The notes: generated by a model from the letters alone, not told the origin. Positions 10,560 through 37,816 are shown, counted from the stretch's first letter. The stretch is 64,000 nt of DNA from Zoroaster sp. YZ-2022 (GCA_029582265.1 CM055819.1:24938715-25002714), one strand, 5' to 3'. Program-made: numbers and translations.

Positions 10560-10622
10560 TGGTCCTACTGGTTGAATGAATCATTTTCGTTGTTTCACAT
10601 ACAGTGAGTAAAGACAATGAAG
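10560..10622 (+). promoter_or_regulatory. Probable 5' UTR splice acceptor of the GPCR copies
   Basis: All three GPCR copies share CGTTGTTTCACATACAG|TG about 20 bp before the ATG (also at about 36142-36160 and 40264-40282). The pyrimidine-rich run with CAG suggests that the single coding exon is preceded by a 5' UTR intron. Confidence 0.5.
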
Positions 10623-11608
10623 ATGGATTATGAGGAGATACAGACATTTTATGTGATGATACCTGTAGGGATTGTTGGGTTTATCGGAAATGTTCTTGTA
10701 TTGGTGACTATATGTTATACAAGGACACTGCATACTGTCACCAACTTGATGATTCTGAATCTAGCCATCGCAGATGCATTAGTTTCTGCATGTCATTCTC
10801 TGTATCCATTCATTAGCTTACAGTATATACCTTATATCTCTCTCAACAATTCTCAGTGTACTTCGAAATTAATTTTTCTGCAAAAATGTACATGGACTTA
10901 TTATTTATTTCTCAACTGCTTCTGGGCCCATTCTGTACTGAGCCTCATGTTGGCAAATTTTGAACGATTTATTGGAATCAACCGACCTTTGCAGTATCCA
11001 AACTACTTCACTAGAAGAAAGATCACCCTGTTATTACTTGCTGTTTGGGTTATTCCACCCATGGTGCATTTGCCTCGTACAGTTTTTATGATCATCCACT
11101 ACCAATCTGATAACTGCTCATTTAAAAACAGTGCAGGTAAAACCATTTTTGGCATTGTGTCAACAATAGTGTTTCTTCTACCGATCGACTGGAGCTACAT
11201 TTTGGATGTACATCAGAATCCTTGCCAACCTCAAACAAGGAGCCAGAAACCTAGACGAGCAAGGAATCCATGGACCAGCTCAACAGCTGCACCAAGCTCA
11301 CAAGAAAGTCACCAGCACTCTTGCTGTTGTCACCACGGCTTTCTTAATTCTTGTGTTTCCTGGAGCAGTCTGGTTCTTCATGGATCCATTGTTACGTGGT
11401 TCTGATATAATTAGTGTCAGTGATAATTTCGTCATTTGGGACATAATTTCTTTATTAACATTAGTGAATTCTGCTATAAACCCAGTCTTTGTATGGATTC
11501 AAATATGAACAGCTTCGGAAAGCATTCAAGTCTATGGTGTGCAGATGTGATCGATGGAGACAACCTTATCAAGTTGGTCAAGAAATGCAAAGAGTTGAAG
11601 CTCAGTAA
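10623..11608 (+). pseudogene. Rhodopsin-like (class A) GPCR, copy 1, frameshifted
   Basis: A single-exon seven-helix receptor of about 326 residues when compared with copies 2 and 3. The start is set at the ATG of MDYEEIQTFY, shared by all copies (an ATG two codons earlier exists only here). TM1 GFIGNVLVLV, TM2 LNLAIADAL, TM3 end ANFERFIGINRP (ERF instead of DRY), TM4 AVWVIPP, TM7 VNSAINPV are visible. Relative to copy 2 it has a 4-bp insertion at about 11183 (in TM5) and one extra T at about 11489 (in TM7), so the frame breaks after about residue 190. Ligand unknown; echinoderm genomes are known for expanded rhodopsin-like receptor groups. Confidence 0.85.
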
Positions 11609-12534
11609 CGCTGTCTATTGAAAGTTCTAGCATTTAGAGAGACAATTATTTTTTTAAGATTTAAATTTGACTTGTGTAAAAGTGTAAAAGCTAATGATGG
11701 TATCAATCTTCCCTTGAAACAATTGTGTCCGATGCTCTGTCATTTTTGAGAAAAGTGATATAACTTCTGGGCCAGGCAGGGAAGCAAAACTCATAACCAT
11801 GCTCATTGTGCATGCATGCATTTGGAGTACAATGCTGTGATATGGATTACAGCAGGCTGGCACACTTCATGTACAATGTAGGTAACAGATCGTCTGGCTT
11901 TAGCTATTCCAACAGTTTCTTGTCTTTGTATCCATTGGGGACACTCTCCAGCACATGTCACCTTCTCAACAAATGTATAGCTACAAACTTGGACTCTATA
12001 AATGTTGTAATGACTTCAATTCATACAGACTGAAAATTGAATCTTATAGCCGTTATGCCTGAGTGCCAAATAAATCTAGCACCTCCTGTACACGTAAATG
12101 TATATTGTATGTAGAGCAAAACACACAAAAAATGTATTTTCTTGTTTTCCCCTGTTATCACATGCAGGTACACTGTAGGTTTTACTGAATATTTAGTTTC
12201 ATAATTTTAAGTATGTGTAAAACACTATACAAATACACACACATTCCATTAAGGCCATATGCCAATATGCATGTACATATAATTCAAAAGATCATTTTAA
12301 TATGAAGCAGTTGAGAACTAAAGTTACAAATTGAGTTTACATGTATGTTTAACATATAAGAATTTGAAAACTCTACATAACTGGCCATAGGGTCATCCAT
12401 GAGCTGAAAAATCAGCAACTTTTGGTGATTTTTTTTCGCTGTGCCATATTTGGTCCCCCAATAAACACACTATCAAACTTTTAAAAGAGCTTAGCTTGCT
12501 TAAGACAACAAAACAGTACCTAATATGAAATAAA
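11609..12534. other. GPCR downstream region, copy A
   Basis: 3' flank conserved in all three GPCR copies to about AATAAATCTAGCACCT (12069; 37637; 41757). That block contains an AATAAA polyadenylation signal, so the receptor 3' UTR probably ends near there. Small frames open on the minus strand (11863-11654) are repeated in all copies but show no coding signature. Confidence 0.6.
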
Positions 12535-12930
12535 TAAAAACAAAATCCATAAAGTTTAGGTGATAGGGGGATCAAAAATAACAAAGGTATTTTGCGAAGA
12601 ATCAGTGTAAGGTTTTCAAGTGTGAATAACTCCAGATATGGTATAGATAGAGACTTTATGATACCTTTTCTGAAGAGAACAGTTGTAGGATAATCCATGT
12701 ACTAACTTGAAGGTTATACTTTATTCTAATAAAATGTTATAAGCCTTTGAAAGTGGTCGAAAAGTGTCTGCAATATTCAAAGAACTGTAACTTCCAAACC
12801 ACTTGATAAGAGCTGATTTTTTATATGTGTGAGTTTGAAGGATAAAGCTATGTTTAAAAAAAAAATTCAGTCAAATATGAGAGGGTCACCTGGGGAGGTT
12901 TTGGAAATTTAGGTGATTTGATACACTTTA
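12535..12930 (-). repeat. Long inverted repeat, right arm (copy A)
   Basis: Reverse-complement partner of 8805-9195, spacing about 3.3 kb. It contains GCGAAGAATCAGTG, GGTCGAAAAGTGTCTGC and TGAGAGGGTCACCTGGGG. It differs from the left arm by substitutions and a few short indels, so the pair is old or the arms are two insertions of one repeat family. Confidence 0.85.
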
Positions 12931-13180
12931 TGAGAATTAAGAACATTATGAAAATGATCACCACATATTAGAGCAATGGATGAAATTCTCAACTTGTTTT
13001 GAATATAACCAAAGGTTTGTAGGAGTTTTAACTTCCAATGCATAAAATTTTTTTTTTTAAAGTCATAGTTTATAACTGATCAATCATAAGAAACACTAGA
13101 TCATTGGACCAGTCTTAGAATTGGCATTCGCCAAACCAAAAACCTAACAATTTAAGATATATTCTTGAATGAACACTCAC

Positions 13181-27931
<14,751 letters not shown>

Positions 27932-28194
27932 CTACAGTATTGTAAATCAATCCTTTATAATATTTTTTTTAGGTGTTCATGTCACACGAACACCTCTTTG
28001 AATTTGTTTATTTTTTTTCTTCTCCTTCTTCTCAATGAGACTTATGGAACAAAAAAACACATAATTCCAAAGTTCACACAGAGCCTTCCAACTTGACACA
28101 TACTCAATAAAGTTGTGACATGTGTAAAGTTGTGACATCATGGTGATGTCATCAGATATCGAATTACACTAAATCAAATTTTAGAGGTTGTAAG

Positions 28195-28385
28195 CTTTCT
28201 ATACACAGAAAATAACAATGTTACAGACCAACGGCCAATTTCATAGTGGTGCTAGGCAGAGAATATTGCTTAGGAAATATTTTCACTATAAAGCATCATA
28301 AAACAGACTACCAGCAAAAAAACACTAATTTTATGTGAAAGTTTGGTTGGTAACAATAACAATCCGCTAAGCGAATGAATTTTGA
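28195..28385 (+). repeat. Fold-back TGCTTAGCA repeat, partial third locus
   Basis: Same family as 15670-15865, including the flanking GCTTTCTATACACAGAAAAT block, but more diverged and truncated at the right after CCGCTAAGCGAAT. Confidence 0.65.
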
Positions 28386-30416
28386 AAGATAATATCGACA
28401 GAGGCTGCAGATGAAAGTGATATTTCAAATGCGCTTAATTCTGATTGACAGCCTTGCTGGCCAATCGGAAGACTGCCCATGCCCTCAACCTGTTATACAT
28501 ACAATAAATTGTGTGGTCACGTCCAAACAGTGGGTCAGCATTTTAGTAATTTACTGATACTAATCCTCAACGGATTTTTTCATTCAAAGTCTCAAATGAA
28601 AGCTTATACATGTAACTTCATTCACCCCAGAAAAATAGCAATTCAATATTTAAATCTATTTTATACCATCAAATCGGCTCAAACACACGCAATACACATT
28701 TAAACATATAAATCTCGACTGTACACACATCAGCCCAGTCAAAGAAGACAAGGCAGGTGTAGTACACAAACTGGAAATAATATGTACAATTTGAATGAGT
28801 CTATCCAGTGGATTAATTGTACCATTGAAAATTGCACTTTGAAATTCCCATCCAAGTCAAACCCACTGTCATTATAAACTGGTGTACATGGAAGAGGTCA
28901 ATGAACTTGTATTTGCTGTGCGTAGAAAAGTTCAGTGACCCACATTGAATAATATTAAAAATGGTTGGACACGAATTATGTAAAAATAATGGTTATACCA
29001 AGTAAGCTTTTAACTTTAATTTGTTCATTTGATTATCTGGTAATTACCAATGTTGTACTTTCCCTTGAATAAATTAATTTATTACAGAATGCTAAGGTCA
29101 ATTATTTTGTGAAATATCCCTTTTGAAAGTAACTGGCTTCCCTTTTAGAAGTAAAACAGAAGTGTACCAATTGAAAACTTAATTTCCAGTTAAACAGTGA
29201 ATAACACAATTTTACAATGTTTCACTCAAAATTAAATTCATTGGAGATATCGCATTTATGGATATATTGTAAATAACCATGAAATTTTCATTGAGTTTCT
29301 GATTTAGCAAATTCCAGTGATGTACAGAATTTAGACCATACTCACCACTTTGCTGAGCTTGGACCTCACTCTGACCAACGACTGAACTCCAATCGGTTGA
29401 CCAATGGATACCGGTATGTACTGTGGCAGTCTGATTGTGGGGACACATGATCGCTGGGAGGAATGGATTGAGTCCCATCCCAGATGACCTTTGTAGTGAC
29501 TTATAAGTATTATCTCATTTTCAATCTATAACTTTTAATATTTAACTAGTGTCTCATTAGTGCTGACGTGCATGATGTACCTGTATACAGGATATTATGT
29601 GAAATATGTGAATAGTACATGTATCTCATTCTATATTAGTTTATGGCATCAGTAATGATTAGAAAAAACAGACGCAGACATTTAATGTCTGATAATATCA
29701 CATACTAGAATAAACAATATTTCACATTCTCAAAGCCGTAAACTTAACATACACAGTTAGTAATGTTGGCAAAACTGCTTCTAAAAGTATACTTACTTTC
29801 TTTAAATACAAAATATATATTTAACAACCAACCTAAGAAAGTTTATGTCGTTACTGAGAATTAATGAAAATGAAGTCTTAAAAGTCACTTTTATGTGCAT
29901 TGATTTTTCATTTTTGGAGGTGTAAATTTACTTTCAAGAATAAAATATTATTATTATAAATAAATATGATAAAATATTCAAAACCAGCTACTTTGAACAA
30001 AGAAATCAGATTAAATTTTGTGTCAGGATTTCTACTGTCATGTGAATAAACTTTTGTGTGGGTTCAAATCTATCAATAAATTTTAAGGACACATTTGCAA
30101 AGTGTAAACACAAACAAGTGAACGAACTTTTTGACTGTCATCAGAAATAATAATAAACTAACTAGCCTACATCTGAGTTCAGAAAGGCATGTGACTTCAG
30201 AAAGGCATCAAACTTTTGTTCCCCTGAATATCAAAAAACGAACATTTTTAGTTGTGTCAGAGTTCACGTATTAACAATAAAACACTGTATATTGCAATAT
30301 TATGCTTATCAAACAAACATAGGCAGCATGACAAAATGGTTTTTGAATGATTTTATCGCATGTTTTTCATTGATTGAATTGTATGACAATGTGTACTTTG
30401 ACAGACAAGTTTATAC
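28386..30416. other. Region upstream of the visible ASPSCR1 exons, no gene assigned
   Basis: The first ASPSCR1 exon should lie here or further upstream but was not found. On the minus strand at 29450-29346 there is an exon-like stretch (AGCGATCATGTGTCCCCACA to CAGCAAAGTG|gtgagt) with higher GC and a good donor. Its translation is not TUG-like; it may be a non-coding first exon. GGCCAATCGG at 28460-28469 is a possible CCAAT box. Confidence 0.3.
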
Positions 30417-30968
30417 ATTAATAATAATAATAATAATGTATAGATTTATATAGCGCACGTATCCACCAACTAAGTGGCGCTCAAGGCGCATTATATTATT
30501 ATCCCTGCTCATAAGGCTCATAAGGCTCATAAATCATTCCTGAAACCATCTCAGCTCCCTGGGGAGTATACAGCTCAATTGCTGCCATTTCTAGCGCATA
30601 GAGAGCAAACCATCTCTGCCTTCACAGGTACCCATTTAACCCCTGGGTGGAGAGAAGCAATTATGGTTAAGTGTCTTGCTCAAGGACACAGGTGTCACGG
30701 CTGGGGCTCGAACCCACACTCTGCTGCTGGCAACACCAGAACTTGAGTTCAGTGCGCTAGACCGCTCGGCCACGACAATCCACTTTACGTGCATTATACA
30801 ACACACGGGACCTACGGCTTTACGTCCCATCCGAAGGACGAAGCAATTATGGTTAAGTACCTTGCTCAAGGATACAAGTGTCACGACCGGGGCTCGAACC
30901 CACACCCTGCTGCTGGCAACACCAGAACTTGAGTTCGGTGCGCTTAGACCGCTCGGCCACGACACTCC
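30417..30968 (-). mobile_element. tRNA-derived SINE with two tRNA heads (dimeric)
   Basis: On the minus strand there are two tRNA-like heads, GTCGTGGCCGAGCGGTCTA ... GGGTTCGAGCCCC, at about 30965-30880 and 30772-30695, separated by a short spacer (CGTCCTTCGGATGGGACG). One common body and an (ATT)n tail follow (30417-30436). Both heads keep box A (TGGCCGAGCGGTC) and box B (GGTTCGAGCCC) and the ACTCAAG anticodon-loop string, as in tRNA-Leu(CAA). Confidence 0.88.
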
Positions 30969-31319
30969 CTCTTGTGGTGGAAATCATAATGTTTTGCTGT
31001 TACTCCTGTATCTGATGACTGCAAGCAAACTAACTATATGGAATGAGTGATGTATGAACTAGAGAACCCGTTTTTAAGGTGGTCGTGGGGGAATTTGATA
31101 TTGCAGGGAGATGGAACAGTTATTGGGATTTGGAAATGCAGTGGCAGATCTGGAGGGGGTATTCTGGATACATAAGTTCATTCCCCAAAATGAAAAACAG
31201 GAATAAAGTAATATTGTTTAATTCTGATGTAAATTTTGAGACTAATTTTAGGTTTTCGTCTTGTTGACTGTCTATTTTACTACATTTTAAGGTTTGTCAA
31301 GTAATGTTGCATTATTTTA

Positions 31320-31580
31320 CCCTTGCATTGTTTTGGTAGGACATACAATAACATAAGCATAAGTGTACTTATAGACCATTCTTTATACTGTTTATGGTGA
31401 CACCATGTGAAATTCTCAAATTGAGTAGTAATTAGTTCTGAAAAGAACTGGAGCTTACAGTTAACCTCCAATTCTTTTCAGACCTAATTACTACTCAATT
31501 TTAGAATTTCACATGGTGTCACCGGAAACAGTCATTACTTATCCTTTTCACCATGCAAGGCTATAAATATTACTTTCCGT
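31320..31580. repeat. Fold-back repeat of family R1
   Basis: Left arm 31345-31452 (GAGTAGTAATTAGTTCTGAA) and right arm 31463-31570 (TTCAGACCTAATTACTACTC) are reverse complements separated by about 12 bp, both including the GGTGACACCATGTGA / TCACATGGTGTCACC block. Copy A keeps only the left arm. Confidence 0.8.
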
Positions 31581-32136
31581 TCTTTATGGTTTAAATAAAG
31601 TTTGTTATACAAACTAATATCCAAAAATCTTTTTTCTTTGGCGGGGGAGCTGAGAGCCTGCACTTACCAAAAATGTGCAAATTTGTACATGTATTTAAAC
31701 ATGCCGACTTTAGCTGCCAACTGTATTTCACCGATCAAGAATACACACGTACTCATAATACATTCCAAATAGTTTTACTCTTTATTAAAAGATGCACAGA
31801 AAGTATTGCAGTACAAGCATAATGATTTGTTTGTTTAAATATAGTTTTCATTTGATTTTCACTAAATTTTTCATTTTTTGATATACAAAAAATTGTTTCC
31901 AAGCCAAATATATGGCATTAGGTTTTCAGGTAGGGCCCATCAATTTCACCCTTATAAGTTATCAACTACTCATAATTATAATACATTTTCTCACCACTTT
32001 ATTCTTTGCCTTGTTTTCTCCGTACAATTTGGTAGATATTTTTTTCTCTAAGCACTTCATATTTTAAAAGAAGGTACATCATTGGTATTTGGTATTTTGT
32101 ACATTCATTTTAATCCTCTAGTTTTCAAGAAATATA

Positions 32137-32402
32137 CTACTCAAAACAATTTAGGGAACACCGGATTTTTAACATCAAATAGGTTTGGGCCATGTTGAAA
32201 TGTTCCATGAACCGGGATTTTCATTTGCAACCCCCTCTCTCTTTCAGTAGTCATGTCATGAAATGTGTAATCACTACATGCATCTGTTTCATTGTGCAGT
32301 TGTTTCTCATCAATTCTGTGAAACATTGTGTTTATCTGAAATAAATTAATGATCTTGCTTTAAGTGAGATTATTCCGGTGTTCCCTAAATTGTTTTGAGT
32401 GG
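32137..32402. mobile_element. TA-flanked MITE with 30-bp TIRs, present only in copy B
   Basis: Ends CTACTCAAAACAATTTAGGG and its inverted copy CCCTAAATTGTTTTGAGTGG extend about 30 bp (through GGAACACCGGA). TA borders the element on both sides, as in Tc1/mariner. The corresponding position in copy A (about 7404) is an empty site reading AAATATATCATAAAAC. Confidence 0.9.
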
Positions 32403-32576
32403 TATATATCATAAAACTAACCAGTGAAAGTTTCAATACAATAGGTGCTCACGTTTTTGGAGAAAACAATGAAACAACATAACCCTTTTTTCCCCACAAC
32501 CTTTATGTTTTTTTTTATAAAATAAGTTGGTGGATGGAAATTTTTTGTTGAATCTAAGAAGAAAGCACTTCAGACT

Positions 32577-32994
32577 AAGCTTGGGCGATAAGACGATAAT
32601 ATCGAATATTGCGATATCTTTTTTTTATTCGATTACGATATCAAGAACCTTTTGAAGTTATTGAGATATCAGCAAATTGCGATTTAAAAAAAATATATTG
32701 TGATAAAAAAAATTGCCATTGTGAGTCAAGTCAGAAATTCCATGGAAACAAAATTTGGACAGTCTTTTCAGCTTTTGGATGTGAGAAACAAAAGCGAACT
32801 ACTTCAGAAGTACATACACACAACGAAAATGAATTTGAGATTTATTGTGACGCTTGTCGAGGGGTATACCTGTGGTTATCGGCTCTAAAGCAATCATGCG
32901 TGAATGTAAAAAAAAAATTGTGATACTATCGAAAATCACGATATATGTTTGCCGATATATTGTGGATGAAAAAAATTGATATTGCCCAAGCTTA
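32577..32994. mobile_element. hAT-type non-autonomous element, copy B
   Basis: The same insertion as 7570-7985, at the same site with the same CTTCAGAC duplication (32569-32576 and 32995-33002), so it was present before the segmental duplication. The right TIR has one change (ATTGCCCAAGCTTA). An open frame of 104 codons (32609-32923) crosses it; the product is not recognised. Confidence 0.92.
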
Positions 32995-33837
32995 CTTCAG
33001 ACAAAAGTAATTTATTACCAAGTAACTTTTTAGATAAAAAAATTATAATCTGGTAATCAACTTGATAATCTGGTTTATTACCAATATTGTACCTTCTTTT
33101 AAAATTGGCTTTTTTGTTTAGATGAATTCACTATATTTATTACCTATGAGCCATTTATAACCATAAAAGTCATTTGAACATTTCCATTAAATGCATTACC
33201 TGAATGAATGGAAAGAAGCTATACAAGGGCATTGTAATATCAAATAAGTTTTTGTTTAATGGTCCTTGAGTGTTTTTGTATTTTTTAATATTTGTTGTAT
33301 TTTGTATTTTTTTTTATTAGGGGGAGGGGTAACATTGTGTAAACAAAATTAATACATATGATTAAGACTATTTAATACATATGACTTAGTAAATTTTTTG
33401 TGTATACTGGGTACTATACGATGCTCATTTATTGAGATACCTTTTATTGACCGGCGCACATTTGCAATCTGAAAATAACATTTACAAAAATAGTGTTTGT
33501 TCATGCCTGAATATGTGATGACAAAGTTACAAATATTAAACTTAACCCTTAAGATAGAGCACAGTATGTCCAAAACATGTTATTACAGTGCATAGTGGGA
33601 ATCAGGCACCACACTAAACATGGTACACTTAACAGTTTGCAGCATGTCTGGGATCTGGACTCAAACTATTTGATAATAAGGCATTCACAACACAAACAAA
33701 TCCATGGAACAGACTATAAAGGCAATGTGTAAATTTGAATTCCAGCATTGTAGTTGAAATAACGATGTGCACGATTTCTTTCACCTTTTACCTGTAACAA
33801 ATAAAAAGGGTTGAAACATGTCTTAAACACTTCTGGT

Positions 33838-34270
33838 TCATTCCGTGTCAAATCACCTAAGGATCCCCAGGTGACCCTCTCAGATTTGGCTAAACATTTT
33901 TTCTAAACATATAGCTTTATCCTTGAAACTCACAAATAAAAAAAAATCAGCTCTTTAACTTTAAGTACAGCTCTTCGAAGTTTGTGGCACTTCCCTTTTT
34001 GATGTGCACAAATGTTGCAGACACTTTTCGACCAATTTCAAAGGCTCATAACTTTTTATTGGAATAAGTTATGACCCTTTAAGTTAGTACACATGTAATG
34101 TACATGGATTACCCTACACCTAGCTGTTTCTGCAGAAAAGGCATTGGATTATACTACACCTGTTCTCTTCAGAAAAGGCATCTGGAGTTATATTCATACT
34201 TGAAAATGCTAGACTGATTCTTCGCAAAGTACTTTTTTTTTTCAAGGCCCCTATCACCCAAACTTTAGTA
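33838..34270 (+). repeat. Long inverted repeat, left arm (copy B)
   Basis: Copy-B counterpart of 8805-9195, with an extra short internal duplication around 34120-34170 (the GAAAAGGCAT block occurs twice). Its inverted partner is at 42225-42580, so here the arms bracket both tandem GPCR copies. Confidence 0.85.
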
Positions 34271-34316
34271 AAGTCCCCCACATAAAAGTAAAGTTTGGGT
34301 GATAAGGGCCTTGGGA

Positions 34317-34556
34317 AAAAAATGGACTCTTCTCAACAGGTTTCGTACAGATGCTGGGCCCTGCCGAAACTGCGTCTTCAAGTGGGGTTACGTCGCTTCC
34401 CCACTGTGCGACTGCGGTGAGCCTCAGACCATGAGCCACATCGTAGAAGACTGCCCTCTAACACGTCTTGAGGGTGAAATTGCCACCCTTCACACCTGCG
34501 ACGACACTGCCAAGGAGTGGCTATCGGACAACCTGCAAACCTTCGCTCGGAGATGA
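34317..34556 (+). pseudogene. Non-LTR retrotransposon C-terminal fragment, copy B
   Basis: An open frame of about 80 codons with WTLLNRFRTDAGPCRNCVFK, CDCGEPQTMSHIVEDCPLTR and a final WLSDNLQTFARR. This Cys/His pattern (CDCG...QTMxHIVxxCPLTR) is the common C-terminal end of Jockey/RTE-like polyproteins in animals. No reverse transcriptase core is present upstream; the fragment begins abruptly after the inverted repeat. Confidence 0.78.
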
Positions 34557-34659
34557 AGCATACGACAACAACAACCCAAACTTTATGGATTTTTTTTTTT
34601 AATTTCATATGTGGGTCTTTCCACACTAATGGGTACATATATAATGGTAACAATTGGAG

Positions 34660-35084
34660 TGGGACATGTGAGGGTCAAATAAAGGCAACTATTTTGTCCC
34701 AATCTGTTCCTGAACATTCCTTAGCGTTTAATGATTGTGCATACCAAATAATAAGAAAACATTATTGGTACTTGGAACGAAATTGCAGGATCATCTTTAT
34801 AACATTATGTTTGTAACATGGACAGACATTTTGTTTTAAGATTGACAGGAAAGTGATAATAGAATTAAATAATTACCCAAATGTTTTTTTATTTACATCC
34901 CTAACCCCTTTTGGATTGTTATGAGCCAAAACTATGACATCTTCTGGGTATTTTAGAAATTAGCATGTGAAATATATACCACGTATGTAACGTACACAGA
35001 CTATTTGTGACAAATGTCTTGTCCACATTACAAACATAATATTTTGAAGATGATTTCCTGTTATTTGTTTAATACCAGGAGGGT
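34660..35084. other. Non-coding sequence present in copy B only
   Basis: Missing from copy A. No terminal repeats seen at its edges, so a deletion in A is as likely as an insertion in B. No coding capacity. Confidence 0.5.
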
Positions 35085-37665
35085 TGTCTTGATTTTGTCA
35101 GACAACAATCCTTAGGGGAATAGCATTGTAACGGGTCAATATGTGGGTGAATAAATCTGTTTTATTAGTACATGTACTTCTAGTCAATTTCTGATTAAAT
35201 GTTTGTCCACGTTACAAACATACATGTAACATCTTAAAGAACATCCTCTTGTAATTACAAGTTGTCTTAATTTTTAAAAAGCACAATCCTCAAGGCACTT
35301 GGAATGTACACATAAAAAATTATGACAAATAATATACATTTTATTATTAATGTCCCATGTTCCTCTAAAATGTCACACTTTTGGATCCATTAGTGTGGAC
35401 AGACCCATGAGTAATATACATGTAGGCACTGTTTTGTCCTTATAATTACCAGACCAGCTTTGCCTTTAATTACTTGCACCACAAATTGTAGAATGGGTTT
35501 TAGACTCTACATGTACACATCAATTTGAAAAAGAGATTTAATGGTAACTGCATTGTTAGTGCGCCCATTACTCGCTCATAATTACCAGACCAGCTTTGCC
35601 GGCCCTACTTGCACTGGCACATGAAATTGAGTCTTAGACTGTAGTCAGTTATACACTGAGAGTAACATTAATTCAGACCAAGTGTAGGACTCCTCTTATT
35701 GTGAGGAACAAATAATGGCTGACAACAGTGGCTAATAACAGCATTTATGACTTCACGCTTCAAACGCCAAAGGCTTGACCTACAGTATGTACATGTAGCT
35801 ACATTGTACCAATTGTCATGAAAAGGCTAAAAAAATAATGCAGCATTTAGTTGACATGTTTTATGTTTAGGCTATTATTGTAGATCTATGTGTACGTCTG
35901 TGTAGGACAATTTGTTATAATTATTTTATGTTGAAGTATGAAATCCTATTGGTTAATATGTGCCATTTGGTTGACATGGTGTGTCGGTTTATTCATGAAT
36001 CTCAGTGTTGTTAACAATGGGAATGGGATATTGACAGTCGGCTGGGATTTACATGTACGCACTCAAAGCTGCTCTGCTGTGCCTACGATCTCACATAGCT
36101 TCCTACCAGTAACGTTGGTCCTACTGGTTGAATGAATCATTTTCGTTGTTTCACATACAGTGAGTAAAGACACTGAAGATGGATTATGAGGAGATACAGA
36201 CATTTTATGTGATGATACTTGTAGGGATTGTCGGGTTTATTGGAAATGTTCTTGTATCTGTGACTATATATTATACAAGGACACTGCATAAGGTCACCAA
36301 CTTCATGATTCTGAATCTAGCCATCGCAGATGCATTAGTTTCTGCATGTCATTCTTTGTATCCATTCATTACCTTACAGTATATACCTTATATCTCTCTC
36401 AACAATTCTCAGTGTACTTCGAAATTAATTTTTCTGCAAAAATGTACATGGACTTATTATTTCTTTCTCAACTGCTTCTGGGCCCATTCTGTACTGATCC
36501 TCATGTTGGCAAATTTTGAACGTTTTATTGGAATCAACCGACCTTTGCAGTATCTAAACTACTTCACTAGGAGAAAGATCACCCCTGTTATTACTTGCTG
36601 TTTTGGTTATTCCACCCATGGTGCATTTGCCTCGTACAGTTTTTATCATCATCAACTACCAATCAGATAACTGTTCATTTAAAAACAGTGCAGGTAAAAC
36701 CATTTTTGGCATTGTGTCAACAATAGTGTTTCTTCTACCGATTGGAGCTACATTTTTGATGTACATCAGAATCCTTGCCAACCTCAAACAAGGAGCCAGA
36801 AACCTAGAAGAGCAAGGAATACAGGGACCAGCTCAACAGCTGCACCAAGCTCACAAGAAAGTCACCAGCACTCTTGCTGTTGTCACCACGGCTTTCTTAA
36901 TTCTTGTGTTTCCTGGAGCAGTCTGGTTCTTCATGGATCCATTGTTACGTGGTTCTGATATAATTAGTGCCAGTGATAATTTCGTCATTTGGGACATAAT
37001 TTCTTTATTAACATTAGTGAATTCTGCTATAAACCCAGTCTTGTATGGATTCAAATATGAACGGCTTTGGAAAGCATTCAAGTCTATGGTGTGCAGATGT
37101 GATCGATGGAGAGAACCAAATCAAGTTGGCCCAGAAATGCAAACAGTTGAAGCTCAGTAACAATCATTTAACTGGCGCTATCTATTGAAAGTTCTAGCAT
37201 TTAGAGAGACAATTATTTTTTTAAGATTTAAATTTGACTTGTGTAAAAGTATAAAAGCCAATGACGGTATGAATCTTCCCTTGAAACATTTGTGTCCGAG
37301 GCTCTGTCATTTTTGAGAAAAGTGATGTAACTTCTGGGCCAGGCAGGGAAGCAAAACTCATAACCATGCTCATTGTGCATGCATGCATTTGGAGTACAAT
37401 GCTGTGGTATGGATTACAGCAGGCTGGCACACATCATGTACAATGTAGGGAACAGATCGTCTGGCTTTAGCTATTCCAACAGTTTCTTGTCTTTGTATCC
37501 ATTGGAGACACTCTCCAGCACATGTCACCTTCTCAACAAATGTATAGCTACAAACTTGGACTCTATAAATGTTGTAATGACTTCAATTCATACAGACTGA
37601 AAACTGAATCCTATAGCTGTTATGCCCGTGTGCCAAATAAATCTAGCACCTTCTGTATAATGTAT
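35085..37665. repeat. GPCR tandem unit 1 in copy B
   Basis: A 2.6-kb unit beginning GGTTGTCTTGATTTTGTCAG and ending in GTAGAGCAAAA, where the start of the unit recurs (37668: GATTGTCTTGATTTTTTTCAG). The unit contains GPCR copy 2 with its upstream and 3' regions. Confidence 0.85.
36179..37160 (+). pseudogene. Rhodopsin-like (class A) GPCR, copy 2, single-base frameshift
   Basis: Nearly intact 326-residue receptor broken once: ACCCCTG at about 36582 has one C more than the ACCCTG of copies 1 and 3, at the start of TM4. Before the break: GNVLVSV, LAIADAL, ANFERFIGINRP; after it: IPPMVHLP, TM5 FGIVSTIVFLLPIGATFLMY, a basic loop with KKVTSTLAVV, TM6 FLILVFPGAVWFF (FP in place of the usual CWxP) and TM7 VNSAINPVLYGFKYERLWK (NPxxY present). 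An extra base in a C run is also the commonest sequencing error, so this copy could be functional in reality. Confidence 0.87.
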
Positions 37666-37816
37666 GTAGAGCAAAAAAGGATTGTCTTGATTTTTTTCAG
37701 GTAATAATCCTTACGGAATAGCATTGTAAAGTGACAATATGTGGGTGAATAAATCTGTTTTATTAGTACTTCTGGTCAATTCTGATTAAATGTCTGTCCA
37801 TATGTTACAAACATTA

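Noticed and set aside
11654..12033. Small frames conserved after each GPCR copy (also 37221-37600, 41342-41721)
   Set aside because: They are kept because the DNA is duplicated; they differ by random substitutions and lie in the 3' UTR with its AATAAA site.
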